DNA of 34,810 nucleotides from Candidatus Zipacnadia bacterium (GTDB lineage Bacteria > Armatimonadota > Zipacnadia > Zipacnadales > Zipacnadaceae). The position numbers and the translations under genes were made by a program. Below, piece by piece: positions 8,132 to 16,691 of this stretch (positions are counted from its first letter, which is position 1; every line of letters starts with the position of its first letter). The notes beneath the pieces are model-generated. The model ran no database searches. It had not been told where the DNA came from and saw only the letters and a program-made list of their open reading frames with translations. The stretch covers positions 1-34,810 of the forward strand of contig JALGUR010000023.1 in assembly GCA_029820565.1 (NCBI GenBank). The letters run 5' to 3'.

Positions 8132-9022
8132 ATGACAAGACCCTTAGTTAGTTTGCGAGAAATACTGGCACCGGCGGAAGCCGATGGGTATGCGGTGGGT
8201 GCATTCATTATGTGCAATGCCGAGACTGCTGATGCTATTATGGCTGCGGCCCAGCAGGAGAAATCGCCAGTCATTGTTATGCTCGGCCCTAAGGAAGAGC
8301 CAGTGCTGGGGCTGCAGAATACCGTGCAGATTGTTTCTACTTTGGCGCACAACTATGATATTCCAGTCTGTTTGCATTTGGATCACAGTCGTGACCCAGC
8401 GCAGGTGCAAGCCGCGCTGGAGGCCGGTTTCCCATCGGTAATGGTTGATGCCTCCAGTCGGCCTGACGAGGAAAATGCTCAGATCACGCGCCGTATCGTA
8501 GAATTGGCGCGAAAAACCGGAGCTACTGTGGAAGCGGAGATTGGTTTTGTGGGATTCCCGGAGATGACTACCGAGGCCGACAATACCAATAGCAACCCGG
8601 CCGAGTCACGGTTGACCCAGCCTGCGGCCGCCGAGCACTTTGTCCGTGTCACCGGCATAGATGCTCTGGCCGTCAGCATTGGCACGGCCCACGGGCGCAA
8701 TCCCGGCCGGCCCGAATTAGACTTCCAACGGTTGGCCGAAATTGAGCGTCGGGTGGAGGTGCCATTAGTACTGCATGGGGCAACCGGTCGGGCGCCCGAC
8801 CAAATCCGGCGGGCTATACAGTTGGGCATCCGCAAGGTCAACGTGGCCACTGATTTAGCCCGGGTCTTTGCTGATACCATGGCTGAAGCGCTCCAGGAGG
8901 GCCAGGGATTCTTTTGGCACGCTGACGCTATCGTCCAGGTCAAACAGCGTTGGGTTGCACTGACCCGGCGTTGGATTGAAGTGTTAGGCAGCAAGTGCCA
9001 AATAGTTGACAGGGGCGGCTGA
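8132..9022 (+). CDS. Class II (zinc) fructose-bisphosphate/tagatose-bisphosphate-type aldolase
   Basis: 296 residues, the usual length for the short FbaA/GatY/KbaY-like class II aldolases. Visible residues are Asp84 (catalytic) and His85 (zinc) in CLHLDHS, Glu residues in VEAEIGFVG near 133-136, His187 in SIGTAHGRN and His215 in [17 protein letters not shown] near the C-terminus is the phosphate-binding element. The usual HGGSG loop reads HGATG, a change in the loop next to zinc and phosphate, so a non-standard ketose substrate is possible. The enzyme would cleave a ketose phosphate to dihydroxyacetone phosphate and an aldehyde. It ends the plus-strand catabolic run and is consistent with sugar or inositol breakdown. 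Confidence 0.9.
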   Translation: MTRPLVSLREILAPAEADGYAVGAFIMCNAETADAIMAAAQQEKSPVIVMLGPKEEPVLGLQNTVQIVSTLAHNYDIPVCLHLDHSRDPAQVQAALEAGFPSVMVDASSRPDEENAQITRRIVELARKTGATVEAEIGFVGFPEMTTEADNTNSNPAESRLTQPAAAEHFVRVTGIDALAVSIGTAHGRNPGRPELDFQRLAEIERRVEVPLVLHGATGRAPDQIRRAIQLGIRKVNVATDLARVFADTMAEALQEGQGFFWHADAIVQVKQRWVALTRRWIEVLGSKCQIVDRGG

Positions 9023-9066
9023 TTATATTACAATCATAGTAGTAACTCAGTATTCTGCAGTTTTGC

Positions 9067-9074
9067 AGGAGGAG
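9067..9074 (+). promoter_or_regulatory. Shine-Dalgarno site selecting a TTG start
   Basis: AGGAGGAG lies 6 bases before TTG 9081, the only position that places the start right before the cold-shock fold. This supports use of the rare TTG initiator. Confidence 0.75.
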
Positions 9075-9080
9075 AACGTC

Positions 9081-9332
9081 TTGCGTCTGCAAGGACGTGT
9101 AAAGTGGTTTGACCCTCGAAAAGGCTACGGGTTCATTGAGCGTGAGGGCGAAGAGGATGTCTTTGTCCACTACTCCGCTATTCAAATGGAGGGTTATAAG
9201 ACGCTGGAGGATGGCGAACTGGTGGAATTTGATATTGAGGAGAGCGAGCGAGGCCCTCAAGCCGAGAACGTAGTCCGACTCGGTCGACCGGCGGCCGAGG
9301 AAGAGGAACCGGAGTCCGACTTCCTCTGGTAG
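9081..9332 (+). CDS. Cold-shock domain protein (CspA family)
   Basis: 83 residues from a TTG start. It has the single five-stranded OB fold with RNP1 KGYGFIE and RNP2 VFVHYSAI after the typical opening [13 protein letters not shown]. The C-terminus adds an acidic tail ([11 protein letters not shown]) of about 14 residues beyond the minimal 66-70-residue protein. Such proteins bind single-stranded RNA and DNA and melt RNA structure. The open frame runs upstream to 9006, but that part overlaps the aldolase gene and does not look like protein of this family. The next gene encodes a ribosome hibernation factor, giving a small stress/translation group. Confidence 0.93.
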   Translation: MRLQGRVKWFDPRKGYGFIEREGEEDVFVHYSAIQMEGYKTLEDGELVEFDIEESERGPQAENVVRLGRPAAEEEEPESDFLW

Positions 9333-9462
9333 CCGACATCGCCTTGAGTTGATTGGCAGCATAGTTTGCGTTGATGCTATAGGCGACATCCGAATTATCT
9401 GCGGAAACTCTTTTGGTGGATACAGGGGAGTGTCTGTGCCCGCAAGGAGCAAATATAAGAGT

Positions 9463-10023
9463 ATGCAAATCCAGTATCAATTTCGTATGGACGGTGACAA
9501 GTTCGGTTTTCAACAACATGCCGCTCCTCGTCTGGAAGGTCTCAGCAAATTCTCCGACCGCATTAAAGACGTTAAAGTAGTAGTATCTGAACAGCGCAAC
9601 TGGCAAATCGTGGAGATAACCGTTGATGTTGACGGCACTCTGATCCGAGGCGAAGAACGGTCCGAGGAACTGCTCTCCAGTTTTGACCGGGCCCTGGATC
9701 GGGTACAGCGGCAGTTGCGTAAGTATCAAGATAGACTCCAGAGCAAAGACCGGCAGACGCTGCGCAAGATGCCCCCATCAACCCCTGGTGACTCAGCCTC
9801 TGCGAGTCAGACCACGGTGCCCGAGTCCGAAGACAATATCCGGATAGTTAAGACTAAAAGTTATGCGCTCAAGCCGATGACGGCCCAAGAGGCCGCCCTG
9901 CAAATGGAATTGTTAGGCCACAATTTCTTTATGTTCTTTAACGGGGAAAGTGAACAGGTCAATGTCGTCTACCGCCGCGACGATGGCGACTACGGCCTGA
10001 TTGAGCCGGCCATCGGCGCTTAG
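9463..10023 (+). CDS. hpf: Ribosome hibernation promoting factor, long form
   Basis: 186 residues. The N-terminal S30AE/YfiA domain (about 1-97) begins MQIQYQFRMDG and contains WQIVEITVDVDGTLIRGEE and the basic helix RQLRKYQDRL. A linker of about 30 residues leads to the C-terminal dimerisation domain (about 125-186) with KPMTAQEAALQMELLGHNFF and NVVYRRDDGDYGLIEP. This is the long HPF that drives 100S ribosome dimers in stationary phase. The frame is open from 9349, but homology begins at 9463. AAGGAG (9444-9449) is 13 bases before that ATG, a rather long spacing. Downstream is a structured spacer with a stem-loop at 10052-10082. Confidence 0.93.
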   Translation: MQIQYQFRMDGDKFGFQQHAAPRLEGLSKFSDRIKDVKVVVSEQRNWQIVEITVDVDGTLIRGEERSEELLSSFDRALDRVQRQLRKYQDRLQSKDRQTLRKMPPSTPGDSASASQTTVPESEDNIRIVKTKSYALKPMTAQEAALQMELLGHNFFMFFNGESEQVNVVYRRDDGDYGLIEPAIGA

Positions 10024-10051
10024 AAAGTTAGGCCCAACTAAGGTAGCATTC

Positions 10052-10082
10052 GGCAGCGGTTACCTCGCAGGGAGCCGCTGCC
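10052..10082 (+). other. Stem-loop after the hibernation factor gene
   Basis: GGCAGCGG (10052-10059) pairs perfectly with CCGCTGCC (10075-10082), with an inner CCT/AGG pairing. No T-run follows, so it is a weak terminator candidate. It may protect or separate the hpf transcript from that of the ClC gene. Confidence 0.45.
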
Positions 10083-10140
10083 TACCATAATGTGGCAGTA
10101 TTTAGTGCTCGGCCAGTGAAGTTAGAGAAGGCAAGAGATT

Positions 10141-11955
10141 GTGTACAATAGCAAGACACGGACTTCTGGCATCAATGACATGGTAAGTCGGATAGCCGCC
10201 GCCGCCCAGCGGCTATTCACTCGCTCGCGGATGACCCAGCAGTCAGTGATTTTGGTTATCGCCGTGGTGATTGGGCTGGCTGCGGGAGTTGGCGTGGGCT
10301 TAACCAAGCTCATGTTGATTGGCTTTCATCGCCTTTTCTTTGTTTACGGCAGGTACGCTTTGGGGTTTATGGGAGATTATTATGTGATATTGCTGCCCGC
10401 TCTGGGCGGCCTCCTGGTCGGCCCACTGGTGTACGTGATTTCACAAGAAGCCCGCGGCCACGGAGTACCCGAGATAATGCAGGCGATGGTCCAGCGGGGG
10501 GGACGCATCCGCGCACGGGTATCAGCCGTGAAGGCATTGGCTTCGGCGCTGTGCATCGGTAGCGGCGGCTCAGTGGGCAGTGAGGGCCCTACCGCGCAGA
10601 TTGGGGCAGGGATAGGCTCTACTGTGGGTCAGTTGCTCCACCTGTCCGACAATCGCATTAAGACGCTGGTAGGGTGTGGCGCAGCAGCAGGAATTGCGGC
10701 CACCTTCAGTTCCCCTTTGGCCGGTGCGTTCTTTGCCCTTGAGATTCTTCTGGGCGATGTAAGTGCGGAGGCCTTTGCCCCTGTGGTGGCCAGCGCGGTA
10801 ACCGCTACCGCTTTCATTGTGGCAACCGGAATCGGTCCTATCGCTACGCTTCATCCTCCGGAGGTCGGTATTGCCAGCTACACTGAGTTGCCTGTGTTCG
10901 TCGTATTGGGCATCCTCGCCGCCGCTGTAGGGATTCTATTTGTGCGGTCACTGACTATGTTCGAAGAGGTCTTTGAGCGTCTACCACTACCTAATTTAGT
11001 TCTGCCCGCCATCGGCGGGCTGGGCGTGGGCGCCATCGGATTCTTTTACCCGACGATTTTTGGCTCGGGTTATGACGCCATGGCCCAGATAACATCAGGG
11101 CGCACCGCCGAGCTGGGCCTGATGATAGCCCTCCTCGGACTCAAAATACTGGCCAGTTCTCTTACGCTTGGGTCAGGAGGCTCTGGAGGAGTATTTTCGC
11201 CTTCTTTGTTTATGGGCGCTGCCCTCGGCACAGGGATTTGGCATGCATTCAAATGGCTCTTTCCCAGTTTGATGACCCAGTCCGGCGCCTATGCAATGGT
11301 GGGAATGGGCGCGGTCTTCGCAGCGGCAGCTCACGCCCCCATTACATCCATTCTGATTGTCTTCGAAATAACGCATGACTACTACCTGATTCTACCGTTG
11401 ATGCTGGCTTGTGTCACTTCTGTCGTTGTAGCACGGGCGATGTACCGCTTCTCTATTTACAACATCCGGTTGGTGCGCCGGGGCGTCCACTTCGAATTAG
11501 GCCGCGACACCAGGCTTCTCAACGAAATCCAAGTTAGTGAAGGCATGACTACCGACATTATTAGTGTCAAACCTGATTCCCAGGTACGCGAAATTGCCCA
11601 CCTCTTTGAAACTACCAAACACCACGGGTTCCCCGTGGTTGATGATAGTGGCAAGTTACACGGTTGTGTGACCCTTACCGACGTGCGTAACGCTGGGCCT
11701 GAAGGCCTGGACAAAAGAGTCAAGGATATTGCCACTCACGACCTGGTCATCGCTTTTCCTGACGAGAATCTCAATGACGCACTGCGCAAACTGGGTCTGC
11801 GTGATGTGGGCCGCTTGCCGGTAGTACCTCGTGAAGACCACAGCCGGATTTTGGGTCTAATCACTCGCAAAAACATCATTTCCGCGTACAACCGCGCCCT
11901 GATGCGTCGCCATACTAAACTGGACCAGGTCCAGGACGAGGAGTATTTTGAGTAG
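10141..11955 (+). CDS. ClC-family chloride channel/transporter with C-terminal CBS pair
   Basis: 604 residues from a GTG start; AAGG lies about 9 bases upstream. The membrane core (about 35-450) carries the ClC selectivity elements GSGGSVGSEGP at 140-150 with the gating glutamate Glu148, and GSGGSGGVFSPSLFMG near 348-363. The usual GREGP reads GSEGP, so the Arg is replaced by Ser while the gate is kept. Two CBS domains (about 470-530 and 535-595) form the C-terminal regulatory module that in this family binds adenine nucleotides. It would move Cl- (or F-/NO3-) across the inner membrane, by channel or H+-coupled exchange. An ATG at 10180 is an alternative start without a good ribosome site. 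Confidence 0.93.
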   Translation: MYNSKTRTSGINDMVSRIAAAAQRLFTRSRMTQQSVILVIAVVIGLAAGVGVGLTKLMLIGFHRLFFVYGRYALGFMGDYYVILLPALGGLLVGPLVYVISQEARGHGVPEIMQAMVQRGGRIRARVSAVKALASALCIGSGGSVGSEGPTAQIGAGIGSTVGQLLHLSDNRIKTLVGCGAAAGIAATFSSPLAGAFFALEILLGDVSAEAFAPVVASAVTATAFIVATGIGPIATLHPPEVGIASYTELPVFVVLGILAAAVGILFVRSLTMFEEVFERLPLPNLVLPAIGGLGVGAIGFFYPTIFGSGYDAMAQITSGRTAELGLMIALLGLKILASSLTLGSGGSGGVFSPSLFMGAALGTGIWHAFKWLFPSLMTQSGAYAMVGMGAVFAAAAHAPITSILIVFEITHDYYLILPLMLACVTSVVVARAMYRFSIYNIRLVRRGVHFELGRDTRLLNEIQVSEGMTTDIISVKPDSQVREIAHLFETTKHHGFPVVDDSGKLHGCVTLTDVRNAGPEGLDKRVKDIATHDLVIAFPDENLNDALRKLGLRDVGRLPVVPREDHSRILGLITRKNIISAYNRALMRRHTKLDQVQDEEYFE

Positions 11956-11988
11956 TCTCTGACTGCTTGCTTATCCAGGCCATCTGTC

Positions 11989-12017
11989 TTGTCTGCATTC
12001 GGCAAATATTGTATATT
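11989..12017 (+). promoter_or_regulatory. Candidate sigma-70-type promoter upstream of ribokinase
   Basis: TTGTCT (11989-11994), a 17-base spacer and TATATT (12012-12017) resemble -35 and -10 boxes. The gap is otherwise AT-rich compared with its surroundings and precedes the ribokinase start by 40 bases. Based on pattern only. Confidence 0.4.
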
Positions 12018-12044
12018 GTATATGACATTGGTGAGTCCACACGG

Positions 12045-12050
12045 CAGGAG
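12045..12050 (+). promoter_or_regulatory. Shine-Dalgarno site of the ribokinase gene
   Basis: CAGGAG lies 6 bases before ATG 12057. It sets the start well inside the longer open frame that begins at 11967. Confidence 0.7.
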
Positions 12051-12056
12051 CATAGG

Positions 12057-13010
12057 ATGAGTGTGAGAATTACGGTCCTGGGCAATATCAATATTGACTT
12101 TGTAATGAAGGCTGAGCGCGCCCCGGAGCCGGGCGAGAACCTGCGGGCGGCGAATTTGCGTATGGTTCCCGGAGGCAAAGGGGCCAATCAAGCCGTGGCT
12201 GCGGCGCGACTGGGCGCCCAAGTTAGCCTTATTGGTCGAGCAGGTTCCGACGCGTTCGGACCGCCGCTACTACAAGGGTTGAACCGGGAGAATGTCGATA
12301 CTGATTTTGTCCGTCGCGACCCCCGGGCGGCCACTGGTGCTGCCTTTATTACCGTTACTCCCGACGGCCAAAACAGCATCCTCTCAGCCTTGGGTGCCAA
12401 CCTCAACTGCTCCGAGCAGCAGGTAGAAGAAGCCAGCGAAACTATTGAGAAAAGCGACCTTCTCTTGCTGCAGATGGGAGTTCCCCCGGCGGTGGTGGAC
12501 CGGGCCATCCAAATTGCGGTAGACCGCGATGTGCTGGTGCAATTTGACCCCAGTCCCCTCGGGGACGACCTACCTACACTGTGGCGGCACGCTGACATAA
12601 TTACTCCTAATCAGTCTGAACTTGGCTATCTGGCTGACATGTCGGTCGGTGATATTCCCTCCGCTCTTCAAGCCGCCCGGATATTGCGCAGTCGCGAGAC
12701 GATGGTAGCAGTCATAACGCTGGGTGAGCAAGGCTGTTTGCTGGCAGACAGTCAAGGTTCTCGTCTGGTGTATGGCTACTCGGTGGAACCCGTTGATACC
12801 ACGGCCGCCGGCGACGCTTTTGCCGCCGCTCTGGGAATTCGCATCGCCGAAGGGGCAACTCTAAACGAGGCCGCAGTGTTTGCCAATGCCGCCGGGGCGC
12901 TGGCCACTACGACTGCCGGCGCCCAACCAAGCCTGCCCACCCGCGCGATCGTGGAGCAATTCCTCCGCAAACGTGGCGGAGCCGCAAGCGCTACCATCGA
13001 GCCGCTGTGA
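12057..13010 (+). CDS. rbsK: Ribokinase (PfkB family)
   Basis: 317 residues. Motifs in order are VLGNINIDFV (PfkB opening), GGKGANQAVAAARLGA (39-54, the first PfkB signature), TPNQSELGYL (about 183-192), TLGEQGCLL and VDTTAAGDAF (246-255). The catalytic base is Asp253. The DTxAAGD form of the second signature is characteristic of ribokinases rather than fructokinases. The enzyme would phosphorylate ribose, or a related pentose or deoxyribose, with ATP in the cytosol. The start follows CAGGAG and the conserved N-terminus. No ribose transporter is visible nearby. The next gene begins 34 bases downstream and encodes a secreted glycosidase-like protein, so the sugar may come from extracellular breakdown. 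Confidence 0.9.
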   Translation: MSVRITVLGNINIDFVMKAERAPEPGENLRAANLRMVPGGKGANQAVAAARLGAQVSLIGRAGSDAFGPPLLQGLNRENVDTDFVRRDPRAATGAAFITVTPDGQNSILSALGANLNCSEQQVEEASETIEKSDLLLLQMGVPPAVVDRAIQIAVDRDVLVQFDPSPLGDDLPTLWRHADIITPNQSELGYLADMSVGDIPSALQAARILRSRETMVAVITLGEQGCLLADSQGSRLVYGYSVEPVDTTAAGDAFAAALGIRIAEGATLNEAAVFANAAGALATTTAGAQPSLPTRAIVEQFLRKRGGAASATIEPL

Positions 13011-13044
13011 GACTAAAGGACCTCAGCCGATACTGAAGGAAACT

Positions 13045-16000
13045 ATGGTGAAAGATATGAACGGTGCCGTGACATTGCTTGCCGGCCATAGTAAATGCAC
13101 ACTGGTGATAGCATTGGTTGGGGTGGCGGCCATGATTGCTTGGTGTACCGGGGCCAGGGGGCCAGCAGCTCGGGCAGCGGGCGAAGTAGGAGCTGGTGGA
13201 CAGCCTCTGGATCTTACCCGCGAGCAACGCGCGGCGCTAACAGACCCCAACCTGCTGGCCAACGCCAGTTTCGAGAAACTACTGCCGGCCGTGCGGCCGG
13301 AATACCCCGACGGCTGGTGCGAGGAGCGCGGGACGCCTCAAGACCGCTTTGAACTGGTAACTGACCCGGGCGCGGCCCACCGCGGACGCCGGTATTTGCG
13401 GGCCTACGCGCCTGGTGAAGCGAGCATCAGGATACACAACGTCCCGGAGAAGGGCATTGAACTGGTGCCAGGGGCCACCTACGTAATTCGCCTGTGGGCA
13501 CGCACCGCTCCGGGTACACAAGCGATGCTGGCGGTGCAGCCCGGTGGAGGCCAGGCGCAATTGACCGCTGAATGGGCCGAGCACAGATTCACTTATCAGC
13601 ACCCGGCTGACGCTCAGCCGAAACTGGGCATGTTCCTGGAGGTCACCGGCGGCCCCGTAGATGTTGACGATGTATCCATGACCCCGGAGGGCCAGGAGCC
13701 TCTGGTCTTTCCGGAATTGCTCGCTGATCGCACGGAGTTAACGCAGGTGCCCGTCAGCCCTGATTGGCGGGTGCGCGAGGCTGAGCCTCTCTGGCAGGAG
13801 CGGGTGCCCGTTGTTGTCAGCGAGGTCATGAGCCACGACGCAACTGACGTACTGGTGGAATTGGAACTGCGTGAAGTATTGCCCGGGTTCACCTGGAACT
13901 ACATTTCGCCGGAGCGGCTGAAGGTAGTTGATGCCAGTGGAGCAGAGGGCGGTGAAGAAGTGCCCTGGGCGTTAGTTGAGCAGCAGTGGTGTAACCTGTC
14001 CAGAGTTAAGCCGCCAACGCTGCTTGATCGCTTGGTGTTCCGGGTTTCCTGTCCCCCGCGCTCTACAAAGACCTACTTTGTGTATCTCGCCAGTAGAAAG
14101 CCTATCAGACACGAGATCACACTCGCTGAGGAACTACCGCAGTCGCTTAGCCAACCGTCCTCGTATCCTTATGAACTTGACATTGATGTGGGCGAGCCGC
14201 AGAAGCGGGTCGAGGTAGCCTGTACGGTGAAAGGCAACGTGTTACAGGCCCAAGTGCGCGCCTGGCCCGCCCGTTCGGGCCGGGCTCGGCTGCACCCGCC
14301 CGACGGGGAGAAAACTTTGCCTGTTCCCCTGCTTCCCGCGTCGGGACAGCCAGGGTTATGGACTACTCCGCCCAATCTCAAACTTCCTCGGAAACCGGGA
14401 GTATGGCAACTGACGGTGCAGCTGCGCGAAAACAGTGGCCACACAGAGCGGGCCCAGGCCACATTCCTGTACGGCGCGGCACTGTGGGCGGCCACCAATG
14501 GGGAAATGATTTGCCGCTGGGATCCACCCAGGTACGGCGCAGACAGAGCACAAATTGCCGCGGCCCGGAATGAACGGGAAGCATTCCAGGTCGTGATTGA
14601 CACTACCGAAGGCTTGCGCGACGTGGTGGTTTCGGCGACGGACTTGGCCCATACGCAAGGCCAGGCAACGATACCGGCCCAACAAGTGGCGGTTGAACGG
14701 GTTCAAGAAGTATATCTGTCCCGGCCTCTGGTCGGTACCAAGGGCTACATCGGCGGCTATGGTTACCGCCCTTACCCGCACCGAGGTGGCTGGTACCCCG
14801 ACGCCATCCTGCCCTGGCGGAAATGTGACATCCCCGCCGGCGGACGCAAGGTAGCCTGGGTGACGGTAAAGGTGCCCAAAGACGCGGCGGCCGGTGAGTA
14901 CCGGGGAGCCCTTATCGCTGAGTGCTCCGGGCGCGAACTGCGCCTGCCCATAGAACTGAAGGTGTTTGATTTCTCGTTGCCGGATAAACTCAGTTTTACG
15001 CCACTGCTGGGCGCTGACCTATGGGGGCGCAGCGGAAGAGACAAGGCCAACTGGTTTGGCGGAGATGAGCAGCGTTACACGCCGCAGGATAGAGAAGCGG
15101 TGATGGGGGTAGTGAGTTTTATGGCTCAGTACGGCGCAACGCCGTTCTACTACCACCAGACAAAGAGCCCCTATCCCGCTCCCTGGCGCTACCATCCGGA
15201 GACCAAGACCGCGACCTTTGACTTCACGGAGTTTGACAAGAACGCCGAATTGCTGCTGGAGCAACTGGGCGCCAGCTTCTTGTTCTTGATTCCCGAATTC
15301 AGAACGGGTGGGGCGAGCGAAGGCTATATCCGTGATGGTGGCGGCAACTGGGAGACACAACACAGCGCCCGCAACAATACGCCGCTGGCTCTGGACATGC
15401 GGCGGGCCTGGGCCGCTGCGATGGGTGCACATCTGAAGGAGAAAGGCTGGATTGACCAGGCCTACATATACCTGAGCGATGAACCGCGTGGCGCAGCGCT
15501 GCCGGTTGCCGCTCAAGTGGGGCAGGCCATCAAAGAAGGATGCCCGGAACTGCGCACCTTCGTCGCGGGCAGGGCTATTGGCGAGTCGCACGACTACTTC
15601 CAATTCGTAGATGCTTTTAGCGGTCAGATAAGTCCAGAGAACTGGGCCCGCTTCCAGGTGCAGGGCACGCAGAACTGGGGAGTCTACAACCGGCCCTGGC
15701 TGATTGGCTATCCTCTATCCATCTCTCGCGCCATTGGGTTGGATTCGTGGCTTCAGGGCTATTCGGTCTACTTCCATTACGCCGTGCTCATCTGGGGCCA
15801 CAACCGCTGGCTCAATCCCAAGCACTTCTTCGGCGGCGCCCCTTTCGTCACGGGCACCGAGCCGGAAGGACTTGGTTATGCCGTTTATGTCTGGCCGGAC
15901 GACGAGCCGCTGCCGCCGGGTGAGTCCCGATCGTTTGCCGCGTCCTTACGACTGGCGGCGATGCGGGACTCTGCTGACGATTACGAGTATCTGAAAATGC

Positions 16001-16212
16001 TCTCCGAGGCTGCCGCAGAAGCCGGGGAAGAGTCAGTCGCTTACCGTCGGTACGACGCCCTGCGCGCCCGCCTCGAGTCGCTGCTGAAGCAGTATAATCT
16101 GGGCGGCGATGTCCACGGGTCAGTAACCCATGGGATTCTGGTGGTGCCACCAGACGAACTCTACGCCCTGCACCGCGAATTTGGTGAAGCAGTGGAAGCG
16201 GCCCAGCATTAA
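13045..16212 (+). CDS. Large secreted DUF4091 glycosidase-like protein
   Basis: 1055 residues from ATG 13045, with AAGGA just upstream. The N-terminus has a hydrophobic export signal (about 20-38, CTLVIALVGVAAMIAWC). The first module (about 65-220) opens LLANASFEKLLP and ends DVDDVSMTPEG, like a CBM4/9-type carbohydrate-binding beta-sandwich. A middle beta-rich part follows, then the DUF4091 region in the last about 550 residues: AARNEREAFQVVI at its front, a barrel with IYLSDEPRG, where the Asp-Glu is a plausible acid pair, and DSADDYEYLKML near the end. The frame is open upstream to 12880, but that part overlaps ribokinase. DUF4091 proteins are thought to be TIM-barrel glycoside hydrolases. 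Substrate unknown. Confidence 0.88.
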   Translation: MVKDMNGAVTLLAGHSKCTLVIALVGVAAMIAWCTGARGPAARAAGEVGAGGQPLDLTREQRAALTDPNLLANASFEKLLPAVRPEYPDGWCEERGTPQDRFELVTDPGAAHRGRRYLRAYAPGEASIRIHNVPEKGIELVPGATYVIRLWARTAPGTQAMLAVQPGGGQAQLTAEWAEHRFTYQHPADAQPKLGMFLEVTGGPVDVDDVSMTPEGQEPLVFPELLADRTELTQVPVSPDWRVREAEPLWQERVPVVVSEVMSHDATDVLVELELREVLPGFTWNYISPERLKVVDASGAEGGEEVPWALVEQQWCNLSRVKPPTLLDRLVFRVSCPPRSTKTYFVYLASRKPIRHEITLAEELPQSLSQPSSYPYELDIDVGEPQKRVEVACTVKGNVLQAQVRAWPARSGRARLHPPDGEKTLPVPLLPASGQPGLWTTPPNLKLPRKPGVWQLTVQLRENSGHTERAQATFLYGAALWAATNGEMICRWDPPRYGADRAQIAAARNEREAFQVVIDTTEGLRDVVVSATDLAHTQGQATIPAQQVAVERVQEVYLSRPLVGTKGYIGGYGYRPYPHRGGWYPDAILPWRKCDIPAGGRKVAWVTVKVPKDAAAGEYRGALIAECSGRELRLPIELKVFDFSLPDKLSFTPLLGADLWGRSGRDKANWFGGDEQRYTPQDREAVMGVVSFMAQYGATPFYYHQTKSPYPAPWRYHPETKTATFDFTEFDKNAELLLEQLGASFLFLIPEFRTGGASEGYIRDGGGNWETQHSARNNTPLALDMRRAWAAAMGAHLKEKGWIDQAYIYLSDEPRGAALPVAAQVGQAIKEGCPELRTFVAGRAIGESHDYFQFVDAFSGQISPENWARFQVQGTQNWGVYNRPWLIGYPLSISRAIGLDSWLQGYSVYFHYAVLIWGHNRWLNPKHFFGGAPFVTGTEPEGLGYAVYVWPDDEPLPPGESRSFAASLRLAAMRDSADDYEYLKMLSEAAAEAGEESVAYRRYDALRARLESLLKQYNLGGDVHGSVTHGILVVPPDELYALHREFGEAVEAAQH

Positions 16213-16256
16213 GGGCTATTGTCTGCCAGCATAATCGCGCCAGGGAGCAGATTAGT

Positions 16257-16610
16257 ATGAAAAGGTATGAATTCCGTGACCTGGGGTCTGACGGGCCCGA
16301 GCATATCGCCAGCAAATTGGTGGCCGGAGAGCGCATCGGCCGAGGGGCACTAAGTTTTCATCCTCCTGGCCACCGCACTCATCCAGAGGGTGAGCATCGG
16401 CACGAGGGATATGAAATATTCTGCATCGCCCAGGGCCAGGGTCTGATTGAAATAAATGGCGTCACCCAGCCGATTCATGCTGGCGACGTCCTTGTTATTG
16501 AACCGGGCGAAGACCATCACATAATCGGTGATCCCGCCCATCCTATTGTCAACTTCTGGTTTGAACCTAATGACCAAGGACACGCGGACCAGTATCCTCA
16601 GGAGCAATAA
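16257..16610 (+). CDS. Small cupin-domain protein
   Basis: 117 residues, a single cupin. Metal ligands are His47, His49 and Glu53 (GEHRHEGYEIF) and a His at 87-88 (EPGEDHHI), with the usual turn GQGLIEINGV between motifs. GGGAG lies about 10 bases before the ATG. It lies 44 bases after the DUF4091 gene and 81 bases before uvrA. Possible roles are sugar binding, isomerisation or mannose-6-phosphate-isomerase-like activity; the sequence alone does not decide. Confidence 0.88.
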   Translation: MKRYEFRDLGSDGPEHIASKLVAGERIGRGALSFHPPGHRTHPEGEHRHEGYEIFCIAQGQGLIEINGVTQPIHAGDVLVIEPGEDHHIIGDPAHPIVNFWFEPNDQGHADQYPQEQ

Positions 16611-16691
16611 CCGCATCGTCCCCGTCAGTTGGTGGCGCGGTCTACATAGGCCCCGGGCTGACTTCTGTGCCCCGCGCGAGGGTGTTACGTC

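Noticed and set aside
10052-10082. Rho-independent terminator after hpf
   Set aside because: The stem is good but no T-run follows, so it is listed only as a stem-loop.
12795-12830. Possible defect in the PfkB signature of ribokinase (DTTAAGD instead of DTxGAGD)
   Set aside because: The AAGD form is the normal one in true ribokinases, so it supports the call rather than suggesting a lost active site.
12880-13044. Upstream extension of the DUF4091 frame
   Set aside because: These codons overlap the end of ribokinase in another frame and read as low-complexity Pro/Ser/Arg. The export signal begins right after ATG 13045.
15848-16336. Minus-strand frame of about 162 codons
   Set aside because: It is opposite the end of the DUF4091 gene and the start of the cupin, both of which have clear family motifs.
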